Shown here one piece after another: positions 26,871 to 39,567 of a stretch of DNA of 64,000 nt. The position numbers and the translations under genes are program-made. Numbering within the stretch: position 1 is the stretch's first letter; each line of letters opens with the position of its first letter. The notes beneath the pieces are model-generated. The model did no database searches. It saw only the letters and a program-made list of their open reading frames with translations, and was not told where the DNA came from. Origin of the DNA: Podospora bellae-mahoneyi (taxonomy: Eukaryota; Ascomycota; Sordariomycetes; Sordariales; Podosporaceae); the NCBI RefSeq assembly GCF_035222275.1, contig NC_085886.1:2294001-2358000 (forward strand), read 5' to 3'.

Positions 26871-29800
26871 GACGTATAATGCACAGAAGGGGGTCACAAC
26901 GGTCTTTTTTGGCGGCGGCGGTGGTGGTTCTGGGGTGGCGAGGCGGGGGGATATACATACATACACGGAGGGAAGGTCTGGTTTGGGTAATAAGCTCGCC
27001 GTGTCATTTTTTGGGGGTGTGTTTCGACATGCGATCCCCACAACATCCCTGGTATGAAACGTGCAATCGTCAAGCTGCCAAACGACGGCTGGACGGGTGA
27101 TGATGATGATGGCATGGCATGTGTGTATTGTTCCAAGCGAAGGGGACAGAAGGGATGACATGACGGAGGTGTCTGTGGGTTTTACTGGGGGGTGAGGGGG
27201 GTTTATAGGACGGTATGGTACAAGGGGTTTTTCGGCGGCGGCGGCGGCTTTGACATGTTCGGTTCGGGGGTGTTGATGTTTTAGTGTTGCTTGGTCCATG
27301 CGTGTGTGTGCGGAGGAACCGACCTGTCAAAAACACATGCACAAAATTGATGAACCAAGATCTATGTAGGGGGTGTCTGTGGTTTGAGCGGTCCTTGGCT
27401 CCAGATTGCCTGCTTGATTTGGGGTTTTTGGTCCGCTCTCTCTCTCTCCGTTGTTGTCGTTCGTCCGGTTCGCGGGTTTGTTGTATGAATGCCGGTTGGT
27501 GGGTTGGGTTGCAGTTGGGGGGGGTTCGGTTCGAGAAAGATGTTGATGCTTGATGGAGGAGAAGGAGTCGAGAAAGGTTCTGAGTGGGGGTTCGGGAGGA
27601 AGGGGAGGCGAGGTGTGGCCTTGATTCAGGGAGGCTTATCACACCGAGTGATATAGGTACGGTACGCGGGGGAGTTGATGGGTTGGAAGTGTCAAATTCA
27701 TGGAAGGACCCCTGATCAAAAATATTTGTTCTATGCATTCTGGGGGCTAAGGCATTATCGTGGCATTGCACACTGTGACTACCATCGTCGGCAGTGTGGT
27801 TTTTGTTTTGTTTTCCTCATTTTTATTGATGCACACCAACAAGGCATGAGGGAAACAAGTAAAATGTGACAAGATCACCTTGAGAGTGATTGGATCTTGC
27901 GAGCGAGAGACAAGAAACGTTTCTTCCCGTTGATTTTCATTGCTTTTTTCTTCTGTTTGCCTTGGTTTTGGCCAATCTTGGATGAGGGGTGGCAGGATTG
28001 CCAGGATTGACTGTTTCAGGGTTAGGATGGAGGAATTTGCTTAGGGTTGGAGGATGGGAAAGAAGCAATTCTCGATCATGGAACAGTGCGAACTCCCCTT
28101 CCTCGTGCAGTAGGGGGGTGGGAATCGGGAACGCCAAGACTAGGAAGGAATGCGCTAGTGTGCAGGTTGTAACTTTAACTGGACCGCTGCCAGAAATGTT
28201 CACTGTTTCCCACTGGGAATGGGGGAAAGTTTGTGAATACCGGTGGGGGAGAGAGTTGCATGACGCCATGGTATGCCTGCTGGTTTACATTGGCAGCGGG
28301 ATGGCGCGCGACCATCCCCCCCGATAGAAGGCGTGGTGTATGCACCAATCGATCGGGGTTTTGCTCCAGGGATGTTTGATAGGTTGAAAGGGAAAAGACG
28401 AGGCGTGCGAGAGAACGGTCGAGGCTGCGCCAGGTGGGCTTTTAGGGGCTGGGCAAAAGTGCATCACGCTGGGGGTTATTACATATCGATGTGATGGGGA
28501 GGCCGGTGGAGAGAACTCTTGGATCGAAAACAATCCAATCCAAGGGATAGCGAGTTGGCAACGACAAGAAAGAAGGAAAGAGAGAAGGAAAATGTGTCGA
28601 ACCGAACCAGGAAACGGTATATTAAATCCATCCCGCTCAGTGTTGAGTCTCTCGGCGGCGGCGGCATCATTGCCCTGTGTGGTAAGTGGTTTAGCGAGTA
28701 GGGAGTGCCGCCGGTTGCTGATGGCGGTTGGGAAACGAAATACCGGTACCGGTAAATGCGAGGTGTGTGTGTGTGTGTGTAGAACAACAAAAGATGGCAA
28801 AAAGACCGATCTCGTTTGGGGGGTATAACACGAGTCGGGATATAGTCCGGGTCTCCCTTCTCTTCATATCGTTACAGTACATCACTGACGGCAAAGCCAA
28901 GATTTTGCAAGCATGGTAAGGCAATATGTGTCCGGATGGGTTGGTGGCATGGCATGGGAGAAAGAAACCGCTCACTTTGTTCAAGATGCATCGGTTGCTA
29001 CCGCCGCTTATACACAGCTGACACTGACAGCATGTGCTAACATGGCGGTTTGATATTGAGCCGGTTGGACTAGCTGGCGCGCCGGCGGCTTGTCTCTCAT
29101 ATATTGCGGAGTTGACAGCCGAGCACCAGCACCAAGCGACGTGTGCCCACTGCCCAAGACCTCGAAAACCGGGTTCGCGAGGATAAAACAGCAAGAAGGA
29201 CCGTTACGTCCGGCTGTTCGGAGCCGCCAGGGTTGCGTTCTTGGGAGGTGGTTGTCGAGTTGTTATTGTTTGTCCAAGGTAGAGTTGGCCCTTGGCAAGA
29301 AAACGCGTACACTGATTTGTGCATGGCAGTTGAAGTGATTGTACCTTAACCAGCTTGGCTCTCGGCAATACCGTCGTCACTCGCGGAGAATTTATCTTGT
29401 CTACGACGGTATCGATATATGAAGGGGTTGTATCAGCCATTGGTTCGGGTCGTTTGGGTCTGGCTCGCTTTTTGTTCAGGACCTGCCTGCCTACTTTGGT
29501 AGGTATGGGAGCGGTGAAATTGAGGTCCTTATTTCCCTCGTCTTCCTTGGTTTTGTGAATGGCGGATTTTGGACGAGTGTATTCGTATGCCTCCTCCTGT
29601 CAGTGACAAGGCTTTAAGCACAAGTTCAAAGCCACATTCCTTCCCTACCTACTTTCAGAGCTTGTTCAGGCCGGGGTGGCTAGCGCAACCCACCCCGAAA
29701 ACCTGCCGGGGAAGGGGATCGATTGGTGGATTGAAGTGATGGAAGAGGTCTGGTTGGACCGGGTTTCTGTCCGTCCCGCCCCCCGGAGGAGGGCATGTTC

Positions 29801-31424
29801 AAATTCACATTCCCATCATTCACGTCTCTTTCTCTCACTACGATGTCTGGCCCCTGCCCTGTTCTTTGCTAGCACGATCTCTCCTTCCTGTCAAGTGGCC
29901 ACTAACCTGTCCATGTCAATGTGTCAGAAGACGTGGACAGGTCGCTAGAGTCCGGGGAAAGGCGTCCAAAGAGTGTGCTTGCAGGATCATCCTGCCTGCC
30001 TTAGTTGATGGGTAGTTGCTGCCATGTTCCCTGTCGTTTCCTGCGAGGAGAAGTGAAAGGGGAAGGAAGCAATGGTGGTGGTGGTGGTGATGGTGGTGGT
30101 GGCGAGCCGTGAGCAAGAAAGCTACGATGATCAACCAAACAGATTGACCGAGTCATCTGGAAGGGATCGTGGTATGGGTTGGTTCTTTACTGTCACAACA
30201 ATGAAATATGGGTATTGTACTGTGTTTGTTGTGTCTCGGCCAGTTCGTCGGTATCATCTCCTGTCTCGGTCTCTCGCGTTCCGGCTCGGGGTAGTAGTAG
30301 TGTTCACCTCACCTTTCATCTCACCGGTCGGTGCAAGGGCGGACCTATATCGCGTGCACTTTCCTGTTTCTGTTTAGATTTTGCTTTTTTACCAAGATGC
30401 ATTTTTCTTCTTCTTGATGGAATCTGGTTAGAACGATGGGGTTATGTATGTCTTGTATGTGTGTTGTGTGTGCCGAGGGCTCGTTGGTATTTTGTCGACA
30501 TTGACATCAGCAAGACATCGCCGTCTCTCCTCTTTGTCGCCGAATAACAGCTGCAGTTCGGACTCGCATCTTGTCATGGCCCTGTCAGCATGCTTTCAAG
30601 CTGCAAATGTCAGCTCATGGCGTGTTGCCTTTTCTTCGTGACCTTGTTCTGTACACTTATCATTCCTCGCACTGTCCGTGACGTGGTGGTCTCTTCGCGC
30701 ACGCCTCACAATGAGCTGGCGACTGGAATTTACCACTGAGATCATCGTTACGGCCTACGGTAAGTGGGCGACCACGGGCCGGATACATATTCGTCGTATA
30801 GTTGTACTCAAAAGCGTGGAATCAATAGTCCTTCGGGAGTGGCAGGATGAGGCTTGCAGGTTGCAGGTTTGATTGCTCTTCTGTGGCAAGCATTGTGCAG
30901 CAACGTTCGGCACGATGCTTGCTATTGACTAGACCGCGCATACAGCCTACATATAACGTACCCTGGCTTTTTTGGGTTGGCTTTGACACATGCCAAGAAG
31001 TTGGGTAAAAAGGTCGTGGTTGAGATGTGAGATATCATGGAGGCGTTGGGCTTTGGGTTGGGTGTTTCTGCTGCATAGGATGAAGCATCCGTCAGGGAAT
31101 TGACTTTTTGAGATTGAATTGCTCGTAAACAATCACATTGATCAAGCAGCGGAAAGTAAAAAAGGGTTTGTCAAGTGGGCACAAAAAGGGGTTATAGTGA
31201 CACAGGCGAAAGTAAACAAACACCATGCCACACATCACCAACTCCCCAAACTAGCATCTGCACCTCCTGCTCAGCCAGATTAAAAGACAGAAATGTATTA
31301 CCACAAAAATATACAGTCTCGCTATCTTATCTAACATGCCCTTCTTCCCCCCCACCACCTGTTTTCCCTTTCTCCTGATTTTACTATCCCAACACAAGCA
31401 AATAGCTCATGGCGCAAAATATGC

Positions 31425-34400
31425 TCACTCCTCATCATCATCACCGGCATCAGCCATGCTGACATCCGCCTTATCCTCACGCTGCTCCTCCTCCTTCTCA
31501 CCCCCTCCCTCACCAGCACCCCCCTCATCATCTTCCTCCTCATCACTATCCACCACCCGGCCAGCCCGCCTGCTCCTCTTCGCCTGCCGTCTCGTAACCG
31601 TCTCCTCCTCCTCATCATCATCTCTAATCTGGGGACTACTCTCTCGATCAACCGCCATCCTATCTCCCTCATCCTCACTCCCCTCACTCCTCTGCCGCCT
31701 CGTATTCGCCCCCCTCCTATAAGTATCCTCCTCATCCTCAGTACCCGAAGACCGGTCCTCAGACCTCGACGAGCGCTTCGAATTCCGGTCCATCTTCCTC
31801 TCCGTCCTCTCAAGCGGATCCTCCTCCCCGTTATAGCCCCCCCCTCCCTCATCAGACGAGTCCACCACAATCTCCGCACTCTTATACTTCCCACCCTTCT
31901 CCGCCTCCTTCCTACTGGCCAGCCTGACCCTCTTCTTCGGTGGCGCCCTCCCCCCACCCTCACCAGCATCGCTCTCCTCATCCCCCGTCTCATCCCTCCT
32001 CCTCGACCCCTTTTTCTTCTTCTCCGCCCTCCCCTTCCTGGGCCTCTGCGTCGACGGCTCCCCAGACCTCTCCCTCCTCGCCCTCTCCCCGCCTCCACCG
32101 CCAGACCTCTTTTTCCTCTTGACTTTCTCTCCAGTCTCACTATCAGTAGTCAACTCGGCCTCCATCCTGGCCTTCTCCTCCTCCGCCCTCTGCTCCGCCA
32201 AAATCCTATCCCTTGCCGCAATCTCCTCACGCTCCTTCCTGATCTTCTCCTGCCTAAGCCTCTCCGCTTCCTCGGCCTTCCTCCTCTCCTCCTCCTTGCG
32301 ACGGAGCTCGGCCTGGCGCTGCTGGATGGCGGCGTCACGCTTTTCCTTGTTCTTAGCTTCGTACTCCTTCTGCGCTTGGAGGGCACGGTTGAGTTGGTTG
32401 CGCACAGTGTTGCGCGCCATGTTGGCTCTCTGCTCAATATCGTGCTTGGGATAGGGGGGGTTAGGTCCGGCAGCGATCTCATCGAGCGTCTTGATCGCTT
32501 GTTCCAGACCCTCAGCTGCTTGCTCGAGCTGGAAGGAGTTGCGGTCTTGGGAGGCGAATTGCCGGAGGGTGTCGGCGAGCATGATCTGAACATAAGCAAC
32601 GTTGAACTTAAAGTGGGCTTGCTCAGGGGCGACCTTGAGGGCCTGGTTTTGCGGTCAGCATCCAGTCAACAGATAACAAAAAGGGTAAGCAAACATACCT
32701 TCTGAGCGTACTCCAACGCCATCTTGTAATGCTCAATAAACTTCTTATCCGTCCTCGCCTTGTTCAACCAAGTCCTTCCCAAGCAGGACAAGATGCCCGC
32801 ATCGTTCGCCTTGCCCTCCTTGCTAAGCGCAATCTCGTAACTCTCAATCGCTTTGCTAAACTGCCCAAGTTCGGTGTAAATGTGCCCGAGATTGACGAAG
32901 ACGTGGGCATCCTGAACTGTCTCTTTCACCTTGAGGAACGCCTGCAACGCAGTCTTGGCATCCTTCTTGTCCTCAACCAACGCGATGGCAACACCCTGAG
33001 CTGCGTATGCATTCTTAGGCTCGAGCTGCAGGGCCTTGTCGAAGAATTCAACCGCGCGGCTGTACATACTGCTGCGCTTCTGCCTGTCCTGTTCGCTCTC
33101 GCGGCGCATTTCTCTGGCGGATCCCAACAGCAAGTTGCCCATTCCAACAAGAGCATAGCGGTCGTGCTTGTCGTAGTTTTGTAGCGTGTGCTTGTAGTGG
33201 CGGTGCTCAGGGTCCTCGTTGATGTTGGCGGGTCTCTTTTTGGCACTGAGCTTGCCGAGGAACCAACCATAGAGGGCGCGGACTTCAAGATCCGACGGGT
33301 TGTCCTGGTAGAGCTTCGCAACGGCATCGGGACCCTCCTTGTTGGGGTTCTTGCGAAGCTTGATGTACGCAAGCCTGGCGCGGGCATCCGTGTAGTTGCT
33401 GTGCCTGCTCAAAAGGCGCTCGTAAGTTTCGATAGCCTTATCGACATCCCCTTCATACTCGTAGCTCCTGCCAAGGTTGAAGGAGATGGTGGTGAGAAGA
33501 GCATCGGTGTCCACCGCAGTGTCGTTCAGGCTACTGATGCGGGCGCAGGAGTCGAGGGCCGCTTGGAAGTACTCGGTGGCGAGCTGGTGCTTGCCATCCT
33601 GAGAATAAAAGCAGCCAATGTTATTGAGCAACTGAGGAGGAAGGTGCTTGCGGATTGCTGACCGGATCACGGCCTGGTCTTCTGCGTCGGCGGGATACTC
33701 GGACTTTGGCACTTGATCAATCTCCAACTGCTCAACCTGCTGGAGGCACTGTAGGGCACGATCTGGGAACTCAGTCTCGTACAACCTCGCCAAATTGAGC
33801 AACACAGCGGCATCCGGGAGCATGCCCTTCTTGGGGTCTTTCCATGCGGTCCGGACCGCCTCGAGGTAGGTGAGCGCCTTCTTGGTCTCGGCAGTCTTGT
33901 CTTCCTTGATGGCCGCTGTTTGGTTAGCAAATACCTCCTCGGCATACAGAGTGCCGAGAAGAATCATAGCCTCCAGGTTCTTGGACTGTTGAATCATCTT
34001 TTCCAGACGCAACTTCGCCTCTCCGAGATCATTTCTGAGCACGGAAAGCTGGGCGAGGCCAAACTTGGCTGGCAGGTAGCCGCGCTCGACACCACCTCTG
34101 GCATCATCAGCTCGTCTGTAATAGTCGCTCGCCTTATCCAGATTCCCCTCATAATGCTCCTTTCGAGCAAGAAGGTACCAACCGTCGCTAGCAATAGCGT
34201 TGACATCGGTGTACTGAATAGCCTTGTGAGCAAGGGAGTCGACATTGGGGAACTGCTTCCGGGCGAGGAAGTAACCGGCGAAAGTGGCGCACGTCAAGGG
34301 GAGGTTCTTGTCGCGCTTGAATGAGTCTTGGGTGTACTCGGTCATGGCTTTCTTGTAATATCGGAGGAACTCTGGGCTGTTGGTTGGTACTTGGCTACTC

Positions 34401-35308
34401 GCATCAAGGTAGTAGAGGCCAAGCAAAATCTTGGCAATCTTGGAATCTGGGCTGATCTCCAGTGATCTCTCCCAAGCTCCCTTCGCATCATCCTTGTAGC
34501 CTAGCTGCCAAAGACAGCACCCAACACCAATGCGCGGGTCTGGGTCAACGAGGTCTGGCATCTTGGCCAAGACATCTTGGTAGGCGGCCAGTGATTCCTG
34601 ATACTTGGCCAGCGAGAAAAGCGCCCGCGCCTTGCCCATCGAGGCCAGCATGTTCTTCCCGTGCGACACCCTGATGGCCTCCTCGAATGACTTGAGCGCA
34701 TTGCGCACATGTTCGCTCTTCTGGACGTCGACACCGTTGGGGTCCTGACTGGGACTTTGAAGGGAGGCCTTGAGCAGAAGAAGAACACCGCGGGCCAAGA
34801 ACAGCGGTGGGAAAGCGGGGTTGAGCCTCGAGGCGTCGTTCAAGCTCTGCGTGGCCTGCTGCAAGTAGTACTCCTTCGTCCTCGCGTCGGTGCCCTCGGG
34901 GGCGACTCTTGGGGCCTCTCTGCTCTTCCACAGGTACATCCAGCACAGACAGGTGATAACTGTCAGTTTTTCGCGCTGATTGCTCTGCATGGCAACTACA
35001 CCGCGGCTGAGTATCTCAATTGCAAAGTCGACCTTTTTCTGCTTGGCATAGGCAAGAGCCACCGTCATCCAGTAGGTGCGGGCAGCATGCTCCATCTCGA
35101 GAAGGGTGCACAGTTCGGTCGGGTCATCGGCGAGCTCTTCGAGATTTACTTCGACAGCCTGGGGGTCCTCATCTTGGTCTTGGGTCGAGTCTTGTACGGG
35201 AATATCGATTGTTTGAGGGATGTCGGCAAAGCGCCTGCTTGTAGGGGCATGGGTAGCCAGTCCGTTGGCGGCCCCATTGAGGGAGCCATTGGCGTAGGTT
35301 GAAGCCAT
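31425..35308 (-). CDS. ctr9: CTR9/TPR1, Paf1 complex TPR subunit
   Basis: Two exons (35308-32699, 32642-31425) give 1275 residues. The first exon (870 codons) is an almost continuous array of tetratricopeptide repeats, beginning after a short variable N-terminus with the family block LADDPTELCTLLEMEHA and running to MALEYAQK. The second exon resumes with ALKVAPEQAHFKFNVAYVQ, an alpha-helical region rich in Lys/Arg/Glu, and a long acidic, basic and Ser-rich disordered tail ending in DAGDDDEE. CTR9 scaffolds the Paf1 complex, which travels with RNA polymerase II and supports histone modification and elongation. The single intron has a GTATGT donor and CTGAC branch. The tail is simple in sequence, so open antisense frames across it are shadows. 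It diverges from the membrane/RS-rich gene. Confidence 0.95.
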
Positions 35309-36861
35309 TCTGGCTGTCGTGATGGCGCCGCAGAACTCGAGTGTTCACTGGTGGACTTCGAATGATAGAAGCCGAGGTGCTGCGGGTCGATTGTTGATGG
35401 CCTCGAATCGGCGGCGCGTTTGGTTGATAAAATCGACGGGCTAGTTGGGTGTTGGGTTTTGCATCGATTGGTTGTAGAAAATATCGTCAACTGGCTTACG
35501 ATGGGTCGAATTAAAGTTGGAATTTGAAAAATCTCATGGTGGAAAGATCCGAGCGGCGCAGGGTCGGTTGCGACAAGGTTTGGTTGAAGGTGGGTGATGG
35601 TGGAATTGGAAGCTCGCGGTGGCAGCGCCGATTGTCGCGTCACGACGAGACGAGCAGCAGTTGATGAGGCTGAAAGGCTTGGGGCGGCTGACCCATGCAA
35701 AGATTTTGAGATGCTGCAGATCCCGGCATTTTCGAGGCATTTCTATTGGCTGCTATCTGTGGGTCTTTTGGAGAAAACCACCCCTGAACAACAAGGCTGC
35801 CACCAAAAGTACCATCGTCGACCCCCTCACCTGTTCCAAGTCGAGGACAAGAAAAAGGTCTAAACTTGTGTTTTTTATTTCTTTTTTTGACTTCTGTACT
35901 CATTCACTATCTTTGACATCTCTGCGGCGCTGTGTCTGATGAACAAGTCTTTGTTTTGCACCCACCCGTGCTAGCTTTGTTGACCTCGTTCTAACTCTCA
36001 TCAGATATTGACCGCACTTTTTCCTGCCATCCGTATCATAGATGAATTTAATCTTACTCTTATCAAGTCTATCTACCTTCTGGCTGCCTCGCTTACTCTG
36101 GTGAAATATCTTCAGCCTTCACTCTGCAGCAGCACTGCCTTGCTCCTCAATCCTGCCAAAGAGCGCTCTGAAAATTGTTTTGAAGTGAGGAATCGATGGA
36201 ACCCGTCCCGTCCGATATGTACCGCTGCTATCCCCCGGGCCAAAGAGAGACGGAGCAAGTCAAAGATTTCCTCCGGCCGATAAAATGACAGACATGTTCT
36301 CACTCCCCTCCCTCTTCACCGAGCCCCCGACCCACGTGGAAGGCAGGTCACCAGTGAATGGCAGCTCCGCCAGGTGCAGAAAGAACCAGAGTGAATCAAA
36401 GGTGCAAGGCTGCCTCTTTTCCCTGCTTTCGCCGACCTATTTCAGTCTCCATCTCTCTTCTCACCGTGCAGCCTGACTCTCCATCCTGTACACAAAGCCG
36501 GAAACACAACTCTGACAAAAGCGACATCACGATGGACCTCTCCTGTTAATCAGCGCCAGCCGCCCGCTGCACCCCAATTTACGTTGATCGGAACACCCGT
36601 TCATTTTCTTGTTCCCTCAGTTGTTCACAATCAATCACCTGTCAAGGACTCGATCGCTCGCCAAGACAGGGCAAACGACAACAACCAGCTCATTCACTCA
36701 TTACTTTGTTCTAAGCGACCTTGGTCTGTCTGGTGTGTACCAAAGCCTTTGAAACTTCACCCACCGAGCTGCTACTTATCTATCTTATCAGCAGTTTTCT
36801 CCTTAATCACCATTTTCTGGGGTATCCCCAGCATCAACAAGCAAGGAAATCAGTCAACAAG
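35309..36861. promoter_or_regulatory. divergent intergenic region, ctr9 / membrane RS-rich protein
   Basis: A 1.55-kb stretch between divergent start codons. It holds no supported coding sequence. The 600 bases before 36862 are C/T-rich and AT-richer towards the start, typical of a long fungal leader, and include several short upstream ATG frames. Confidence 0.55.
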
Positions 36862-38733
36862 ATGGCTCCTATAATATACCTGACCAGCCAGGTCCCCAGG
36901 TACTCAATCACTCGCCGAGATGTCGACCCCCACTGCTATGGGTGGGATTGCCTCAGTGAAGGTGGCCAGGTTGGGGTAGTTCTGGTGATCATATTCTCTT
37001 TTGGTTTGGGGTGGTATATGTGGCGCAAACTTGGCCAGCCTGAGACTGCCTCCTCACGGCGATGGAGTAGGACCACCGGCCTAGCGTCTTTGCCTCGCCT
37101 CTCCCGCCCTGGCACCCCGTCTGGACGTCCTGAAAGTCACAGAATGTCTGGGTCTATTTATCGCCAAAGCCACAGATTCTCGGATTCTATTCACTGTCGG
37201 TCGCAGTCTCGCCCAATTTCTCTGGAAAGCATCAGGGAGGAGAGGGATCGCCAGCCTGGGGAGTCAGAAAGCAGTGCCAGTCCCCATTGCCCATTGTCAG
37301 TGCATATTGAGATGGTGAAGACTGTAGGCGGGAACCACCAGCCTCCGGTCATACCACCTCCTCCAGGCCCTGCGCCTATGCTATGGACCGCCGGTCCAAC
37401 GCCAGTATTTATTCGCCCTCCTGCTTATCCGCTCAGCTTTTCGAACAGTGGTCGTGCGAACGAGATTCGTTTCTCGTCTGCTGTAGGACAGCCAGCTCCC
37501 TTCCAACCCTACCCCTTTCCATATCAATACGGTCCAGGCCCATTACCCCCGTTCCCCAAAGGAATGGGCATACCTCCGAACGGGCCTGTTCCACCACCAA
37601 ATCAGGGAAATGGACCTCAGGCCACCGATAACAACCCAACTGGCCCATCACAACCAAGTGCACCCAGCCGACCAGCTGAGAACCGCCGCAGATCTTGGTT
37701 CCCCTTCTTCCACCACAAACGCCCCACCCCCGGTCACGCAAGATCAATCTCGGAGTCAGCCATTTCCACCCTCCAACCTGAGCTCTCCTCCTTGCGCCTC
37801 CCACCCATGGAAGAACCTGATATCAACCGTCTTCGACACCAGCCGTCAATCCGACTAATCGATCGCTCTCCCTCTCCACGGCAGCACTCCCCCCGTCCGT
37901 ATCCCCGGATTGGATACCGCAACCAATCGCCAAGTCACAATCTCGACTCTGACAGCGAGGGGATCCACCCCTCTGAGCTTAGTCTAACCTCTGTCGGGAC
38001 TAGCATGAGGGTCCACGATGGGATACCGCCCTCTGAGGTGTCTGATTTTGGCAGGGATCCTCACTTGGAGGAGTATAGTCCTGAGAGGAGGAGACAGAGG
38101 AGCTTGAAGAGATCTGGGGACCCGAAGAGGGGGGATGAGAGCGATGCTGATGATGAGGAGGATGGGGGTAGGTTTCAGGGGAGGAGGGAGAGAAGGAAGG
38201 GGAGGAGGAGGAGGGGCCCGCCAAGTGAGGATATTCAGTTTCCTAGTCCGGAGGTGCAGAGAGTGACGTTTGCTGAGCCGAGGAGGGAGGGTGGCGGTGG
38301 GAGGGAGAGGGGGAGAAGAAGACGGGAGATGACACCTGCGCCGAAGGGGAACAGAGAAAGATCTGGGGAGCGGTCTCCTGAACGTCGGTATAGAGATCGC
38401 TCTTGTGAACGGACTCGTGAGGGATCTTGGGAGCGGGCTCGGAGGCGTAGGGAGAGGTCACCTACTCGTCAGCGCAGGGAGCAGCCTCGCGAAGGCGGCG
38501 CATCTTTGCGTCGATACAGAGGCCGATCTCGTGAACATTCCCCTAGGACTCACCACAGAAACATATCTCCTGACTCGTCTGATGAGAGGACACGCACACC
38601 TCCTCCCCGCCGCAGAACCCAGCCCCGCGAGAGAGACGGTGTCCACCATTCGAGGGAGAATCACAGGAGCAGGAACACTCTTTTGGGAAGGTTACGGGCT
38701 TTTCGGATGGAGATGAGGGGGGAGCGGTACTAG
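36862..38733 (+). CDS. single-pass membrane protein with Arg/Ser-rich tail, function unknown
   Basis: A single-exon frame of 623 residues. The start at 36862 is preferred over the ATG at 36721 because it has a good context (AAGATGGC) and places a short N-terminus (with CYGWDC) before one transmembrane helix at about residues 37-54. After it come a Ser/Arg-rich stretch, a Pro-rich segment (about 150-300) with PPPPGP-type runs, and, from about 400, a highly basic tail with many RS, RE and SPER-type units. The helix followed by a short basic stretch suggests a cytosolic C-terminus. The tail resembles splicing-factor RS domains in composition only; no RRM or enzyme domain is visible. Arg codons change from CGN in the first half to mostly AGG/AGA after about 38070, making that part strongly purine-rich. 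I do not recognise the family. It may be lineage-restricted. Confidence 0.7.
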   Translation: MAPIIYLTSQVPRYSITRRDVDPHCYGWDCLSEGGQVGVVLVIIFSFGLGWYMWRKLGQPETASSRRWSRTTGLASLPRLSRPGTPSGRPESHRMSGSIYRQSHRFSDSIHCRSQSRPISLESIREERDRQPGESESSASPHCPLSVHIEMVKTVGGNHQPPVIPPPPGPAPMLWTAGPTPVFIRPPAYPLSFSNSGRANEIRFSSAVGQPAPFQPYPFPYQYGPGPLPPFPKGMGIPPNGPVPPPNQGNGPQATDNNPTGPSQPSAPSRPAENRRRSWFPFFHHKRPTPGHARSISESAISTLQPELSSLRLPPMEEPDINRLRHQPSIRLIDRSPSPRQHSPRPYPRIGYRNQSPSHNLDSDSEGIHPSELSLTSVGTSMRVHDGIPPSEVSDFGRDPHLEEYSPERRRQRSLKRSGDPKRGDESDADDEEDGGRFQGRRERRKGRRRRGPPSEDIQFPSPEVQRVTFAEPRREGGGGRERGRRRREMTPAPKGNRERSGERSPERRYRDRSCERTREGSWERARRRRERSPTRQRREQPREGGASLRRYRGRSREHSPRTHHRNISPDSSDERTRTPPPRRRTQPRERDGVHHSRENHRSRNTLLGRLRAFRMEMRGERY

Positions 38734-39567
38734 TCTCCGTCTCTTCCACTGCCGACATGCATTTTTCTTTCTCGGTGATACCCATTCTTTCTTTCTTTTT
38801 TTATGCCTAGGGAGGCTCCTGTTACAATTTCAGGAGCTATTTATTTTATCAGGGGTTTCAAATTTGCGGTATAGGTATATATACCTAGCGTTCTGTACGA
38901 TAAAAACACACCACACAAATCACCAGCCATCTATCAAGGATGCGCAGCGAGGAACAGAAATCAATTTTCAGTGAAGGCATGAGGGGTGATAGCTTCTTTT
39001 TCTCAGATTTTTAACCTCTTTTTATGGACATCTCTGAAAGGTAGACTTGGGTGGAGGACGACAAAATGGCGTTTTTGCGGGCATTGGGCATTAGGCATTG
39101 GAGATGGTGATTTGGATGATATCATGGGGGCTGGTTGGTCGTTTTTGGGCGTTGATGGTTGAGGCAATTCATGGCCAGCAATGCAGAAGGCCAAAAGGAC
39201 AAGGGGGTGTTTCATGTGAGGATTGTTTTCTTGTTGTTATTACTACAACAGGTTAACAGTGGTTCTTTGTTTTTTGGGGATGCAACAAAGTCCTGGGGTC
39301 TTTGGGGACTGGATGGTGAGAGTGTTCTCAGGGCAGGTAATTTTTTAACTTACCGGTACACCATGATTTCTAGGCATTAAAGCCTGAGAGCTGGGTGGAA
39401 GGAGAAACACTCCAATACTCCAGAACCAGCATTACTCTAGGTTTAATAGCTCCTATAAAGGAACCACATCATGGAAATCACACCAGTGTTCGATGCTTGT
39501 GATTTCGTCTCTTTCTAACAATACAGCAAAGAGGTCTGATAACCGTTTGTTCTGTCTCTTCATACTC
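38734..39567. other. convergent 3' region
   Basis: About 830 bases between the stop codons of the membrane/RS-rich gene and the secreted Cys-rich gene. It is AT-richer than its surroundings and holds only short open frames. No gene is supported. Confidence 0.5.

Larger units (their letters stand above)
17087..31424. other. 14.3-kb gene-poor stretch upstream of the homeobox gene
   Basis: No feature here reaches the coding evidence of the neighbouring genes. Several open frames of 200-320 codons occur between 17.7 and 23 kb, but they overlap in several frames, lack domains and have no matching exons. From about 25.3 to 30.5 kb the plus strand is T/G-rich with many G runs, homopolymers and simple repeats. 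It should contain the homeobox promoter and leader and the 3' region of CTR9. Unannotated non-coding RNA is possible but cannot be shown from sequence alone. Confidence 0.5.

Noticed and set aside
27070-27771. 233-codon minus frame rich in Pro, Thr, His and Arg
   Set aside because: Composition mirrors the T/G-rich plus strand; no domain or splice partner.
31331-32140. 269-codon minus frame of Arg/Gly in another frame
   Set aside because: Out-of-frame shadow of the Lys/Arg/Glu-rich tail of CTR9.
34545-35302. Plus and minus frames of 130-200 codons over CTR9
   Set aside because: They overlap the TPR coding sequence, which has clear family identity in its own frame.
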